From Flavobacteriales bacterium UBA1986 (GTDB taxonomy: Bacteria; Bacteroidota; Bacteroidia; Flavobacteriales_G; Salibacteraceae): a stretch of 64,000 nucleotides of DNA. Below the pieces are notes generated by a model. The model saw nothing but the letters and a program-made list of their open reading frames with translations. It was not told the DNA's origin and did no database searches. Below are positions 34,754 through 43,595 of the stretch, one piece after another; position 1 is the first letter of the stretch, and each line of letters starts with the position of its first letter. The DNA lies in assembly GCA_002336245.1 (NCBI GenBank), contig DDDG01000003.1:62438-126437 (forward strand), in the 5' to 3' direction. The position numbers were made by a program, and so were the translations under genes.

Positions 34754-36241
34754 ATGGGAATAGTAAAAAAACAAGGGGTTCCAGGTACCATCTTAACCTA
34801 CGCAGGTTTCGGTTTGGGCTATGTGAATATGGTACTGCTTTTCCCAAACCTTCTCTCCGAAGCTGAGCTGGGACTTACCCGAGTGCTTCTTTCCTTTTCA
34901 CTGGTCTTTCAACAGTTTGCCCTCTTTGGTTCTACGAGCATTACTTTCCGCTTTCTTCCTTTCTTCTCAGATTCTGAAACCGGAAAATCAAGAGGTTTCT
35001 TGAGTCTTGTGCTGCTGCTGGGCGGCATAGGCTTCTTCACGATGGCAAGTGTTCTATTTCTCTTCCAATCGAATGTAGCCGAATGGTACACTGACAAAGC
35101 CCCTGAGTTTGTAAATCATCTCGACCTCGTTTTCTTCATCAGTGCGTCGATGATTCTGTTCAACATCCTAGAAAGCTTCATTCGTTCCAACCTGCACTTT
35201 GTTGTTCCAATTTTTCTCAAAGAAGTTTTCGTTCGAATCCTAAACCTTATAGCCATCGGATTGTACGCTCTAGAGTTGGTGAACTTTGATGTTTTCCTTG
35301 TGCTTTTTTCCTCCACATACCTCATCTCTGCCCTCTGGTCGTTCATCTACGCAGGAAGGAAAAAAATCCTCGACTTCAGGCCCGACTTCCAGTACTTGCG
35401 TGAAACGAAACTTTTCAAATCGATGATGGAGTACGGGGCCTTCTCCATTCTTAGCACCGCTTCTTGGATGCTCATGAACAATATCGACATTCTCATGCTT
35501 GGAAGTTTGAGCGGTCTCGAATCGGCCGCCATCTACGGGATTGCACTGTACGTTGGAACCGTGGTGCACATTCCGCAACGCACCATTTCTAGAATTGCCC
35601 GTCCCTTGATTGCGAAATTTTGGGCCGAGAATCGCATCGACGACATCCGCGACATCTATAAAAAGACAGCCATTTCTCAAACCATTGTAGGTGGAATCTT
35701 ACTTCTTATGGTTTGGCTGAATGTAGAATTCATATTTCTTTTCCTTCCCGAGTCCTATAGAGATGGCACCTGGGTCATCCTCCTCATTGGCCTCACACGA
35801 CTCACGGATATGACCTTCAGTCTGAACAATGAAATCCTAGATACTTCGAAGTACTTCAGGGCCAACTTCGTCATACTGGTGGCGCTCATCATCATGTTGT
35901 ACGGCTTCAACCTTTGGTTGATTCCACTCTATGGCATGGAAGGAGGTGGGATCGCCACGTTGCTGGCTTTCATCATATTCAACCTCATCAAGTACCTTTT
36001 TCTAAAATGGAAAGTTGGTATTGGGGTTTTTACCTGGAAGAACCTCTTCGCCTTTACTTTGGTTCTTGGATTTATTGGCCTGGATCACGTCATTCGCCCC
36101 GACATCAACCTCATCCTATCGGGCATTCTAAAGTCGACATTGTTCGTCGGACTTTTCGTGCTTATCTGTTATAGGCTAAAGCTTTCGGATGATTTCAGTT
36201 CAATGCTGAAGATGGGAATGAAAAAGATTGGTTTGGCTTAA
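34754..36241 (+). CDS. Oligosaccharide flippase (Wzx/MATE-like), intact
   Basis: A 495-residue membrane protein with about 14 hydrophobic helices. It starts VPGTILTYAGFGLGYVNMVLLFP, and the helix-loop pattern (FRFLPFFSDSETGKSRG after helix 2) is typical of polysaccharide biosynthesis flippases of Bacteroidota. It would flip a lipid-linked oligosaccharide across the inner membrane. It is transcribed away from the sulfotransferase operon and converges on the carB operon with 1 base between stops. It may now serve the glycan whose own flippase carries a stop codon, or a different one. Confidence 0.85.
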   Translation: MGIVKKQGVPGTILTYAGFGLGYVNMVLLFPNLLSEAELGLTRVLLSFSLVFQQFALFGSTSITFRFLPFFSDSETGKSRGFLSLVLLLGGIGFFTMASVLFLFQSNVAEWYTDKAPEFVNHLDLVFFISASMILFNILESFIRSNLHFVVPIFLKEVFVRILNLIAIGLYALELVNFDVFLVLFSSTYLISALWSFIYAGRKKILDFRPDFQYLRETKLFKSMMEYGAFSILSTASWMLMNNIDILMLGSLSGLESAAIYGIALYVGTVVHIPQRTISRIARPLIAKFWAENRIDDIRDIYKKTAISQTIVGGILLLMVWLNVEFIFLFLPESYRDGTWVILLIGLTRLTDMTFSLNNEILDTSKYFRANFVILVALIIMLYGFNLWLIPLYGMEGGGIATLLAFIIFNLIKYLFLKWKVGIGVFTWKNLFAFTLVLGFIGLDHVIRPDINLILSGILKSTLFVGLFVLICYRLKLSDDFSSMLKMGMKKIGLA

Positions 36242-36242
36242 G

Positions 36243-36500
36243 TCAGTCCTTCACCTCTTCGTAATCCACATAGTCTCCGCCATCCTTATCCTTTGAGGAA
36301 CCATTGGAATCCTTCGGCTTGCTGATGTGCACTTCACCTTCGCGGTATTGCGGCCCTTGAGCTTCATGCTGAGACTCTTGGAAGTTTTGTTGTGCCTTGC
36401 GAACATATCTTCCCAAAAGCCACGGAATGACCATTCGAAAAATGAATCGAAAACCGAAGTAGATCAATCCGAAAATGAGAAGTAAGCGAAGCAATCCCAT
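36243..36500 (-). CDS. DUF4834-like small membrane protein
   Basis: An 85-residue protein: an N-terminal membrane helix (residues 4-28, LLRLLLIFGLIYFGFRF...), a basic stretch RYVRKAQQN, then a hydrophilic acidic tail rich in Gly, Lys, Asp. This layout matches the DUF4834 family of Bacteroidota. It directly follows carB with no gap and is probably co-transcribed. Function unknown. Confidence 0.75.
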   Translation of the reverse strand: MGLLRLLLIFGLIYFGFRFIFRMVIPWLLGRYVRKAQQNFQESQHEAQGPQYREGEVHISKPKDSNGSSKDKDGGDYVDYEEVKD

Positions 36501-39317
36501 CTACCTACTTAAATAGAGGTTTCTCTCAGAGTAGATCTTGGTGAACATCGGATCCCTCAAATTGTCGATGAAGAAAATAGCTTCTCCAGTAGATTTCATT
36601 TCAGGCCCCAACTCTTTGTTCACTTCTGGGAACTTGTCGAATGAGAATACAGGAATCTTAATCGCGTATCCCTTTTTGACTGGCTTAAAATCAAAGTCTT
36701 TCACTTTTGCTTCGCCCAACATAACCTTAGTAGCATAATTGACGTATGGCTCCTGATAAGATTTTGCAATGAATGGAACTGTTCTCGAAGCTCTTGGGTT
36801 TGCCTCGATGACATAAACCTTCTCGTCTTTGATGGCAAACTGAATGTTGATGAGACCTACCGTGCCCAATTCAATGGCAATTTTCTTGGTGTGATCTTCT
36901 ATTTGAGTCATCACAAAATCACCCAAATTGTACGGAGGCAGCACCGCATATGAATCACCTGAATGAATTCCAGCTGGCTCAATGTGCTGCATTACACCAA
37001 TGATGTAAACGTCTTTTCCGTCGCAGATGGCGTCGGCCTCCGCTTCGATGGCTCCATCCAAGAAGTGATCCAGCAGGATCTGATTGTTTGGCATATCCTG
37101 AAGAATGTCCACCACATGATGTTCCAACTCCTGCTCGTTAATCACAATCTTCATTTTCTGCCCACCCAAAACGTAGCTCGGACGAACCAGAAGTGGGAAG
37201 CCAAGATCTTTTGAAAGCGTTACAGCCTGCTCGGCATTTTCAACGACTCCAAAATCTGGGTAAGGAATTCCATTCTCTTTTAAGAGTGTAGAGAAACTTC
37301 CGCGATCTTCAGCCAAATCGAGTGATTCGTATGTCGTTCCCATCACCTTAATTCCATAGCGACTGAGTTTCTCTGCAAGTTTCAAAGCCGTTTGGCCTCC
37401 CAATTGAACGATGACGCCAACTGGGTTTTCATGAAGAATGATGTCGTAGATGTGTTCCCAGAAGACCGGCTCGAAATAGAGCTTGTCGGAAATATCAAAA
37501 TCAGTTGAAACCGTTTCTGGGTTGCAGTTGATCATGATGGTTTCATAACCACATTCCTTTGCCGCAAGAACACCGTGCACACAACAGTAGTCGAACTCAA
37601 TTCCTTGGCCTATTCTGTTCGGACCAGATCCCAACACGACAATCTTCTTGTTGTTGGAAGGAATGCTCTCGTTTTCAAGTTCGAAAGTCGAATAGTAGTA
37701 AGGTGTTTTGGCTTCGAACTCGGCTGCGCAGGTGTCTACCAATTTATAGACACGCTTTATTCCCATGTCAGCCCGCTTGCTGTAAACCTCACTTTCAAGA
37801 CATCTTAGCAAGTGAGCAATTTGTCTGTCGGCGTATCCTTTTTGCTTGGCCTCGTAGAGTAGGTCTTTCGATAAACTGTCGAGCGAATGCTTTTCAATCT
37901 TACGTTCCAGAGCAATGAGCTCTTCAATTTGCTTCAGGAACCAAGGGTCGATTCTAGTGGCCTGTTGCACCGTTTTGAACGGGATGCCCATTTTAAGACC
38001 ATCGTAGATGTGAAAGAGTCTGTTCCAACTCGCGTTTGCCAGACTGTGTAAAATTTGATCTTGATCGGTAAGTTCTTTACCATCTGCTCCAAGTCCATTT
38101 CGATTGATCTCCAAAGACTGACAAGCCTTTTGCAGAGCTTCCTGGAAACAGCGTCCAATACCCATGGCTTCACCTACAGATTTCATTTGCAGGCCAAGAC
38201 GGCGGTCGGAGTCTTGGAACTTGTTGAAGTTCCAACGAGGTATTTTTACAATTACGTAGTCGAGTGTTGGCTCAAAGTAGGCCGAAGTATTTTTTGTAAT
38301 CTGGTTGTCCAGCTCATCCAGCGTATAACCAATGGCCAATTTCGAAGCGATTTTAGCAATCGGGTATCCAGTAGCTTTTGAAGCCAAGGCCGATGAACGA
38401 GAAACTCGAGGGTTGATCTCAATGGCAATAATATCTTCAGCCTCGTCGGGACTAACCGCAAACTGCACATTACATCCTCCAGCAAAATCTCCAATGGAGC
38501 GCATCATTTTGATTGCCATGTCGCGCATGCGCTGGTAGGCCGTATCCGATAAGGTCATAGCAGGTGCAACCGTGATGGAATCACCTGTATGGATTCCCAT
38601 TGGGTCGAAGTTCTCAATCGAACAGATGATGATCACGTTGTCGTTCGCATCTCTTAAAAGTTCGAGCTCAAACTCTTTCCAGCCCATAAGAGCTTTATCA
38701 ATCATCACCTCATGAATCGGCGACTGATGCAAACCTCGGGTCAAAAGAGCATCGAACTCAGGCGCTGTATGTACCAAGGATGCTCCGGCACCTCCAAGAG
38801 TAAAAGATGCTCGAATGCAAAGGGGAAAACCAAATTCTTGAGCAACTTCCTTTCCTTCCAAAAAGGATTTTGCCGTTTTCTGTGGAGCCATCGGAATCCC
38901 GATTTCATCCATCAATTCTCTAAATTCTTGTCTGTTCTCGGTAACGTTGATCGCAGCAACATCAACTCCTACCATTCGAACACCATGCTCTTCCCAAATG
39001 CCCATCTCTTCACAGGTGATGGCCAAGTTCAAAGCGGTCTGACCACCCATTGTTGGCAAGACAACATCGATGTCGTTTTCTGAAAGAATCTTCTCTATCG
39101 AAGCTGGCTCAAGGGGAAGTAGGTAAACCTTATCTGCAGTAACAGGGTCGGTCATGATGGTCGCAGGGTTTGAGTTGATCAGCACAACTTCAATCCCCTC
39201 TTCTTTCATCGATCTGGCAGCTTGAGATCCGGAATAATCAAATTCACAGGCTTGCCCGATGACGATCGGACCGCTTCCTATAATTAGAACTCGCTTTATG
39301 GAAGTATCTTTAGGCAT
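36501..39317 (-). CDS. carB: Carbamoyl-phosphate synthase, large subunit (lacks allosteric domain)
   Basis: A 938-residue enzyme that makes carbamoyl phosphate from bicarbonate, ammonia and two ATP for pyrimidine and arginine synthesis, with a small subunit CarA not in the window. The two synthetase halves begin RVLIIGSGPIVIGQACEFDYSG and IVVLGSGPNRIGQGIEFDYCC, each followed by an ATP-grasp domain (IEINPRVSRSSALASKATGYP; VIEANPRASRTVPFIAK). E. coli CarB has about 1,073 residues; here the C-terminal methylglyoxal-synthase-like allosteric domain is absent, ending soon after FDKFPEVNKELGPEMKSTGEA. Flavobacterial CarB proteins are commonly about 950 residues (from memory), so this looks native, and UMP/ornithine control at that site must be missing. 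Confidence 0.95.
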   Translation of the reverse strand: MPKDTSIKRVLIIGSGPIVIGQACEFDYSGSQAARSMKEEGIEVVLINSNPATIMTDPVTADKVYLLPLEPASIEKILSENDIDVVLPTMGGQTALNLAITCEEMGIWEEHGVRMVGVDVAAINVTENRQEFRELMDEIGIPMAPQKTAKSFLEGKEVAQEFGFPLCIRASFTLGGAGASLVHTAPEFDALLTRGLHQSPIHEVMIDKALMGWKEFELELLRDANDNVIIICSIENFDPMGIHTGDSITVAPAMTLSDTAYQRMRDMAIKMMRSIGDFAGGCNVQFAVSPDEAEDIIAIEINPRVSRSSALASKATGYPIAKIASKLAIGYTLDELDNQITKNTSAYFEPTLDYVIVKIPRWNFNKFQDSDRRLGLQMKSVGEAMGIGRCFQEALQKACQSLEINRNGLGADGKELTDQDQILHSLANASWNRLFHIYDGLKMGIPFKTVQQATRIDPWFLKQIEELIALERKIEKHSLDSLSKDLLYEAKQKGYADRQIAHLLRCLESEVYSKRADMGIKRVYKLVDTCAAEFEAKTPYYYSTFELENESIPSNNKKIVVLGSGPNRIGQGIEFDYCCVHGVLAAKECGYETIMINCNPETVSTDFDISDKLYFEPVFWEHIYDIILHENPVGVIVQLGGQTALKLAEKLSRYGIKVMGTTYESLDLAEDRGSFSTLLKENGIPYPDFGVVENAEQAVTLSKDLGFPLLVRPSYVLGGQKMKIVINEQELEHHVVDILQDMPNNQILLDHFLDGAIEAEADAICDGKDVYIIGVMQHIEPAGIHSGDSYAVLPPYNLGDFVMTQIEDHTKKIAIELGTVGLINIQFAIKDEKVYVIEANPRASRTVPFIAKSYQEPYVNYATKVMLGEAKVKDFDFKPVKKGYAIKIPVFSFDKFPEVNKELGPEMKSTGEAIFFIDNLRDPMFTKIYSERNLYLSR

Positions 39318-39324
39318 CTATTTC

Positions 39325-39385
39325 GGGCTTAAAAGGATGTTTAGGAAGGACATAAATTCGGGCGAAAATAGTCTGTTTTAAGCCC
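39325..39385. promoter_or_regulatory. Perfect 10-bp inverted repeat in the carB leader
   Basis: GGGCTTAAAA (39325-39334) and TTTTAAGCCC (39376-39385) are exact reverse complements, 41 bases apart, just upstream of carB. TATTTTCG on the minus strand (39370-39363), one mismatch from TAnnTTTG, lies between the arms. The arms could be operator half-sites or a long RNA stem. The 161-base carB-hydrolase gap holds no gene. Confidence 0.4.
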
Positions 39386-39478
39386 AACGCTCTAAACTAA
39401 AAGGAAAAATCTATCAACAAGAAAGCAACATTTCAACGCCCAATTACACGTCGGTCAATAGAGGCCGAGGGCATACGA

Positions 39479-40249
39479 TTGTCGTACCTGTTGACAGACA
39501 ATTCCGCACCCCCACTTCTCATCTTTTTAGGATTTGGGCAGAGCAGCGAAAAGCAACAGCACTTATTTGAACTTTTCCCGGAAAATCGGGTACTCATCAT
39601 CGACCCCTTGCTGTTTGGAGAAAGTGATTACATCGGAATTAAAAAAAGCATTTCGACGGACGACTTAAACAGTGTCTTTCAGGAGCTTTTTCTGAAGGAG
39701 AACATTCAGGAAACCGGGATTCTCGCCTACAGCTTAGGTGCTCGTTTTGCGATGAACCTTTGCCTCCTCTATCCAGATTCAATTTCATCCATTCACTTAC
39801 TCGCACCCGATGGGATCATCTTGAATTTCTGGAACCGAGCCATAGCTCATTCACTCTTGATTCAAAAGGCCTACACAAGCTTGATGCACAATCAAAAAAT
39901 TCTCCTTGGCTTGCTTCGACTTGGACAAGGCCTCCGATTGCTGCGCCCGTCTTTGGTGAAGTTTGCCCGCTTACATACCAAGAATAAAGAAGCTCAAGAG
40001 CGAGTTTTACGACTGTGGATCTTATTGAAGGATGTTCAACCGAATTTCCAATTTTTCATCACGACTGCGAAAGCGAAATCCATTCCTCTAAATTTTGTTT
40101 TTGGAAAGTACGATCGCGTCATCACTCATCGGGTTCGTAAAAAAGCAATGCGTTGCTCCCCCGAAAGTGAATTCACTCTACTGGAGGCCGGACACGACCT
40201 GATGAAACATGAAGTATTGGAGCAATGGCTGGAATCTCGAACCAGCTGA
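39479..40249 (+). CDS. Alpha/beta hydrolase
   Basis: A 256-residue hydrolase. Catalytic residues fit S85 in AYSLGAR (GxSxG with Ala first), D212 in FGKYDRVI and H239 in EAGHDLM. LLIFLGFGQSSE is the oxyanion-hole strand. Residues of about 115-175 form a helical cap. The only plausible start is TTG at 39479; the frame stays open upstream without ATG or GTG. Nothing indicates a substrate. It stands alone, divergent from carB, and ends 50 bases before the convergent rpmH. Confidence 0.8.
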   Translation: MSYLLTDNSAPPLLIFLGFGQSSEKQQHLFELFPENRVLIIDPLLFGESDYIGIKKSISTDDLNSVFQELFLKENIQETGILAYSLGARFAMNLCLLYPDSISSIHLLAPDGIILNFWNRAIAHSLLIQKAYTSLMHNQKILLGLLRLGQGLRLLRPSLVKFARLHTKNKEAQERVLRLWILLKDVQPNFQFFITTAKAKSIPLNFVFGKYDRVITHRVRKKAMRCSPESEFTLLEAGHDLMKHEVLEQWLESRTS

Positions 40250-40252
40250 AAC

Positions 40253-40279
40253 AAAAAATCCCCGCCGTGGCGAGGATTT
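40253..40279 (-). terminator. Rho-independent terminator of rpmH
   Basis: On the minus strand AAATCCTCGCC, loop AC, GGCGGGGATTT form an 11-bp stem with one C-A mismatch, followed by TTTTTT. It begins 20 bases past the rpmH stop. On the plus strand the hairpin lacks a strong T run. Confidence 0.7.
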
Positions 40280-40299
40280 AAAATTCGTTGTGTTTACGA

Positions 40300-40461
40300 T
40301 CAATGACCTTTCTTAGGCATCTCGTCGGTAACGGTCAATTTCTTGCGACCTTTGGCTCTTCGGCGCGCCAATACCTTTCTTCCGTCTTTCGAAGCCATAC
40401 GCTCCATAAAGCCGTGTTTGTTCTTTCTTTTACGATTCGAGGGTTGAAACGTTCTTTTCAT
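40300..40461 (-). CDS. rpmH: 50S ribosomal protein L34
   Basis: Found by hand translation of the minus strand: 53 residues starting MKRTFQPSNRKRKNKHGF, with RMASKDGRKVLARRRAKGRKKL, the invariant L34 signature. The tail TVTDEMPKKGH is a few residues longer than E. coli L34 (46 aa), as is common in Bacteroidota. It binds 23S rRNA domain III near the exit tunnel. It has a complete TTG-N19-TACATTTG promoter 31 bases upstream and a clear terminator downstream, so it is a single-gene unit; rnpA, often its neighbour in bacteria, is not adjacent. Confidence 0.97.
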   Translation of the reverse strand: MKRTFQPSNRKRKNKHGFMERMASKDGRKVLARRRAKGRKKLTVTDEMPKKGH

Positions 40462-40492
40462 GACACTAATTTATCTCGCCAAAAAGGGAGCG

Positions 40493-40522
40493 CAAATGTA
40501 TGTTTTTTTCTATCCTGTTCAA
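40493..40522 (-). promoter_or_regulatory. Complete promoter of rpmH, TTG-N19-TACATTTG
   Basis: On the minus strand TTG (40522-40520), 19 bases, then TACATTTG (40500-40493), a perfect match to the Bacteroidota consensus. The ATG at 40461 lies 31 bases downstream. Confidence 0.75.
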
Positions 40523-40584
40523 GTCTGATTGAAAAATAATCTAATAGAATATTCTCATCGCCTTTCCGACCTAAGCTTGAATCC

Positions 40585-40592
40585 TACATTTG
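40585..40592 (+). promoter_or_regulatory. -7 promoter element of the ABC exporter gene
   Basis: TACATTTG, a perfect TAnnTTTG, ends 11 bases before the ATG at 40604. It lies inside the longer frame from 40529, so it supports the later start. No TTG at -33. Confidence 0.5.
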
Positions 40593-40603
40593 CGCCCTCA
40601 AAG

Positions 40604-42364
40604 ATGGAAGAAGAATCAAAAAAAATCGACAAAAAAACCTGGAAGAAATTCGGATCGCTGTACACTTTCCTACTTCCTCATAAGTGGATATTCTCGCTCG
40701 GACTTCTATTCCTAGCCCTATCGTCCCTCACAACCTTAGCCTTCCCTTTACTCTTAGGACGCATTTTCGACGAGAGTACACTGGAACGTATTAACGACCT
40801 CGGTTTCATCCTCCTAGGCATCTTTCTTTTGAATGCCATCTTCTCCTTTTTTAGAATCTACATTTTCGAATATGTCAGTCAGCGCACTCTTGCCGACATG
40901 AGACAAAAAACATTCAGCAGGTTAATCACACTTCCACTCACCTTCTTCAACGAGCGTCGCGTTGGCGAACTCAACTCTCGACTGTCAGCAGATTTAACTT
41001 TACTCCAATCTGTTTTCACCACAACCACTGCCGAATTTCTGCGACAGATTGTGACCATTTTAGGGGGAATCGTGATGTTGAGCTTCATCAGCATGCGACT
41101 CACTTTTTTCATGCTCGCATTGGTTCCAGTCATTGCCATTGTGGCTGTCATCTTCGGACGATTCATTCGAAAGCTATCCAAAGAGACTCAACAGAAAATC
41201 GCCGACTCCAATACCATAGTTGAGGAGAGCCTTCAAGCCATTCAAAGTGTGAAGGCATTTGCGAATGAGTACTATGAGCTCAATCGATACACAGGAATTA
41301 CGAATGATGTTGTGAAAGTGGCCATGAAAGCAGCAGCCTACCGTGGAGCATTCGTCTCATTCATCATCTTCGGATTGTTCGGGTCCATCATTGGGGTCAT
41401 TTGGTATGGCTTAATTCTAAAGGAGAGTGGCGTCATATCTGGTGGAGACCTATTTTCTTTTGTACTCTACACAGTGTTTGTGGGTGCCTCCATAGGCGGA
41501 ATTGCCGACTTGTATTCGCAGATTCTGAAAGCGGTAGGTGCCACCGAAAACCTCATGGAGATTCTTGAGGAAGAAGGTGAAGATGTGAGCCTCTCCGACG
41601 GAGTGATACCCAATCAACTGAAGGGTTCCATCCATTTCAATAAAGTCGACTTTCATTACCCAAATCGAGAAGACATTGAAGTATTGCACGACATTGAGTT
41701 CAAAGCGAATGCGGGAGATGTCATCGGATTGGCAGGAGCAAGTGGAGCAGGGAAATCTACCATTGCTTCCTTGATTTATCGATTCTACGATGTTCAAAAG
41801 GGTGAAATCCTCATCGACGGAAAGGACATTCAATCCTTCAATTTGACTGAACTGAGGAGAGAAATGGCCATCGTTCCTCAGGAGGTGATTCTGTTCGGCG
41901 GCAGCATCCGTGAAAACATTGGATACGGAAAGCCGGGTGCCTCCGACGAAGAAATCGTTCAAGCCGCGGCGAAAGCAAATGCCATGGAATTCATCGATAA
42001 ATTCCCAGAAGGACTCGACACACTGGTGGGAGAACGCGGTGTTCAGCTCTCTGGTGGACAAAGGCAACGCATTGCCATTGCCCGCGCGGTGCTTAAAAAC
42101 CCAAGCATCTTGATTCTAGATGAAGCAACCTCAGCACTCGATTCAGAATCTGAAAAACTGGTTCAAGATGCGCTTCAAAAACTTATGTCTGGAAGAACTT
42201 CAATTGTAATCGCCCACCGACTTTCAACCATTCGAAATGCGAATACCATTCTGGTCCTTAAAGGCGGGAAGATTGTGGAAATGGGTTCTTGGAATGAATT
42301 AACTCAAGAGAAAAAAGGTGTATTCCAGAACATGCTTGAGCACCAATTTGAGCTTAAATCTTAG
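40604..42364 (+). CDS. ABC exporter, fused permease and ATPase (MsbA-like)
   Basis: A 586-residue half-transporter. Residues of about 20-330 form the six-helix exporter domain; ATPase motifs follow: Walker A GASGAGKST, Q-loop IVPQEVILF, signature LSGGQRQRIAIARA, Walker B SILILDEATSALD and the H-loop IVIAHRLST. It would work as a homodimer exporting lipid or lipid-linked glycan; MsbA-type lipid A flipping is the best guess. The ATG at 40604 (MEEESKKIDKK) was preferred to 40529 because the promoter element lies between them. It converges on rsmG with a 4-base overlap. Confidence 0.85.
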   Translation: MEEESKKIDKKTWKKFGSLYTFLLPHKWIFSLGLLFLALSSLTTLAFPLLLGRIFDESTLERINDLGFILLGIFLLNAIFSFFRIYIFEYVSQRTLADMRQKTFSRLITLPLTFFNERRVGELNSRLSADLTLLQSVFTTTTAEFLRQIVTILGGIVMLSFISMRLTFFMLALVPVIAIVAVIFGRFIRKLSKETQQKIADSNTIVEESLQAIQSVKAFANEYYELNRYTGITNDVVKVAMKAAAYRGAFVSFIIFGLFGSIIGVIWYGLILKESGVISGGDLFSFVLYTVFVGASIGGIADLYSQILKAVGATENLMEILEEEGEDVSLSDGVIPNQLKGSIHFNKVDFHYPNREDIEVLHDIEFKANAGDVIGLAGASGAGKSTIASLIYRFYDVQKGEILIDGKDIQSFNLTELRREMAIVPQEVILFGGSIRENIGYGKPGASDEEIVQAAAKANAMEFIDKFPEGLDTLVGERGVQLSGGQRQRIAIARAVLKNPSILILDEATSALDSESEKLVQDALQKLMSGRTSIVIAHRLSTIRNANTILVLKGGKIVEMGSWNELTQEKKGVFQNMLEHQFELKS

Positions 42365-42981
42365 TAGCTCAAATACACGACAGACTTACTCTCAAAAAAT
42401 TCTTCTTCGAAATAAGTTGAAATGGGAACTTGCTCGACTCGATGACCAAAGGAGGAGAGCTCTCCTTTAAGGTCGCCACCCTTCAAAGCGATGATTCCGT
42501 TCTTTAAAGAATGATTGTGCTTGCTTGAAATCTTCTCTTTCACCCAGCCGTTCAATTTTATTAGCGGCGCTACAGCCCTAGTCACAACAAAGTCAAACTT
42601 TCCATCTATACTTTCCGCACGAGCGCATACAGCTTGAACGTTTTTCAAATTCATCTTTTCTCGAATGTCGTCGACAACACGAATCTTCTTTGCAATGGAA
42701 TCTACAAGAACAAATTCAACATCAGGATAAAATATCGCCAAAGGCAGACCTGGAAATCCTCCTCCAGTCCCCAAATCCATAACGCGACAAGGCTTTTTAA
42801 ATTCCAAAAACTTAACGATCGACAAACTGTGCAAAATGTGACGTTCCACAATCTGCTCGCTGTCTTTTCGGGAAATCAGATTTACTACTGCGTTCCACTC
42901 CAGAAGGTATTTTGAGAATTTCTGGAGCTCCTCGAGCTTAGTCTCATCAAGCTTTGGGAAATACTTTTGAATTAAATCCAA
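42361..42981 (-). CDS. rsmG: 16S rRNA (guanine-527-N7) methyltransferase
   Basis: A 206-residue SAM enzyme (GidB) that makes m7G527 in 16S rRNA; loss gives low-level streptomycin resistance in several bacteria. Marks: LLEWNAVVNLISRKD, HILHSLSIVKFL, motif I VMDLGTGGGFPGLPLAI, LVDSIAKKIRVVDDI, and VVTRAVAPL. Length is normal for the family. The start is TTG, 2 bases after the sigma factor stop, so it closes the leftward operon GT2, sigma factor, rsmG. Confidence 0.95.
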   Translation of the reverse strand: MDLIQKYFPKLDETKLEELQKFSKYLLEWNAVVNLISRKDSEQIVERHILHSLSIVKFLEFKKPCRVMDLGTGGGFPGLPLAIFYPDVEFVLVDSIAKKIRVVDDIREKMNLKNVQAVCARAESIDGKFDFVVTRAVAPLIKLNGWVKEKISSKHNHSLKNGIIALKGGDLKGELSSFGHRVEQVPISTYFEEEFFESKSVVYLSY

Positions 42982-42983
42982 GG

Positions 42984-43595
42984 CTAAATGCGTTCTTTTC
43001 GATCCTTTAAAATTTCGAACAATAGCTCCTTTGCCCGAAACAATTGAGCCTTCACAGTGCCAAGTGGGATGTCCATCTCTTGAGAGATTTCTTCGTAAGA
43101 AAACTCTTCAAAAAATCTGAGTTCGATGATTCTTTTGTAGCGTGGCTTTAAGGTACTCACGACCTCACGCATCACTTTTATCTTCTCATTCTTAATCGTG
43201 CGTTCCTCCGGAGTCAAACCCTCATCGCGAACATCGTAACCTTTCGTTTCGCCATTCTCATTCACATACTCTCCTTCGAGCGAGACTGTCTTTGCTCTGT
43301 TTTTTCGTAAAAAATCAATGCAATTGTTCGTTGCGATTTTGTACAACCAAGTCGAAAAAGCATGGCTCGGAATGTATTGAGCCAAGCGTTTGAATGCTTT
43401 CCCAAAAGCTTCGATGGTTAAGTCCTCGGCATCGGCATCGTTGCGAACCATCTTTCGAATCATGAAGTAGAGCGCGTCTTTGTAGAGCGCCATAATCTTG
43501 CTATAGGCCTGCTCATCGCCATGGTCGAGGGCTGCTCGAACCAAAGCATAATCACGCTTTCCTTTCTCGGAGAGTTTGTTCACTAATTCTTCCAC
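42984..43595 (-). CDS. ECF-like sigma-70 family RNA polymerase sigma factor
   Basis: A 203-residue sigma factor with only regions 2 and 4. Region 2: VRNDADAEDLTIEAFGKAFKRL and FSTWLYKIATNNCIDFLRKN (promoter melting and -10 contact). Region 4: LKPRYKRIIELRFFEEFSYEEISQEMDIPLGTVKAQLFRAKELL, a helix-turn-helix. No membrane segment or anti-sigma gene is adjacent. The GTG start overlaps the upstream glycosyltransferase stop by 13 bases. Similar sigma factors next to core genes occur in Bacteroidota, so it may be a constitutive member; its regulon is unknown. Confidence 0.9.
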   Translation of the reverse strand: MEELVNKLSEKGKRDYALVRAALDHGDEQAYSKIMALYKDALYFMIRKMVRNDADAEDLTIEAFGKAFKRLAQYIPSHAFSTWLYKIATNNCIDFLRKNRAKTVSLEGEYVNENGETKGYDVRDEGLTPEERTIKNEKIKVMREVVSTLKPRYKRIIELRFFEEFSYEEISQEMDIPLGTVKAQLFRAKELLFEILKDRKERI

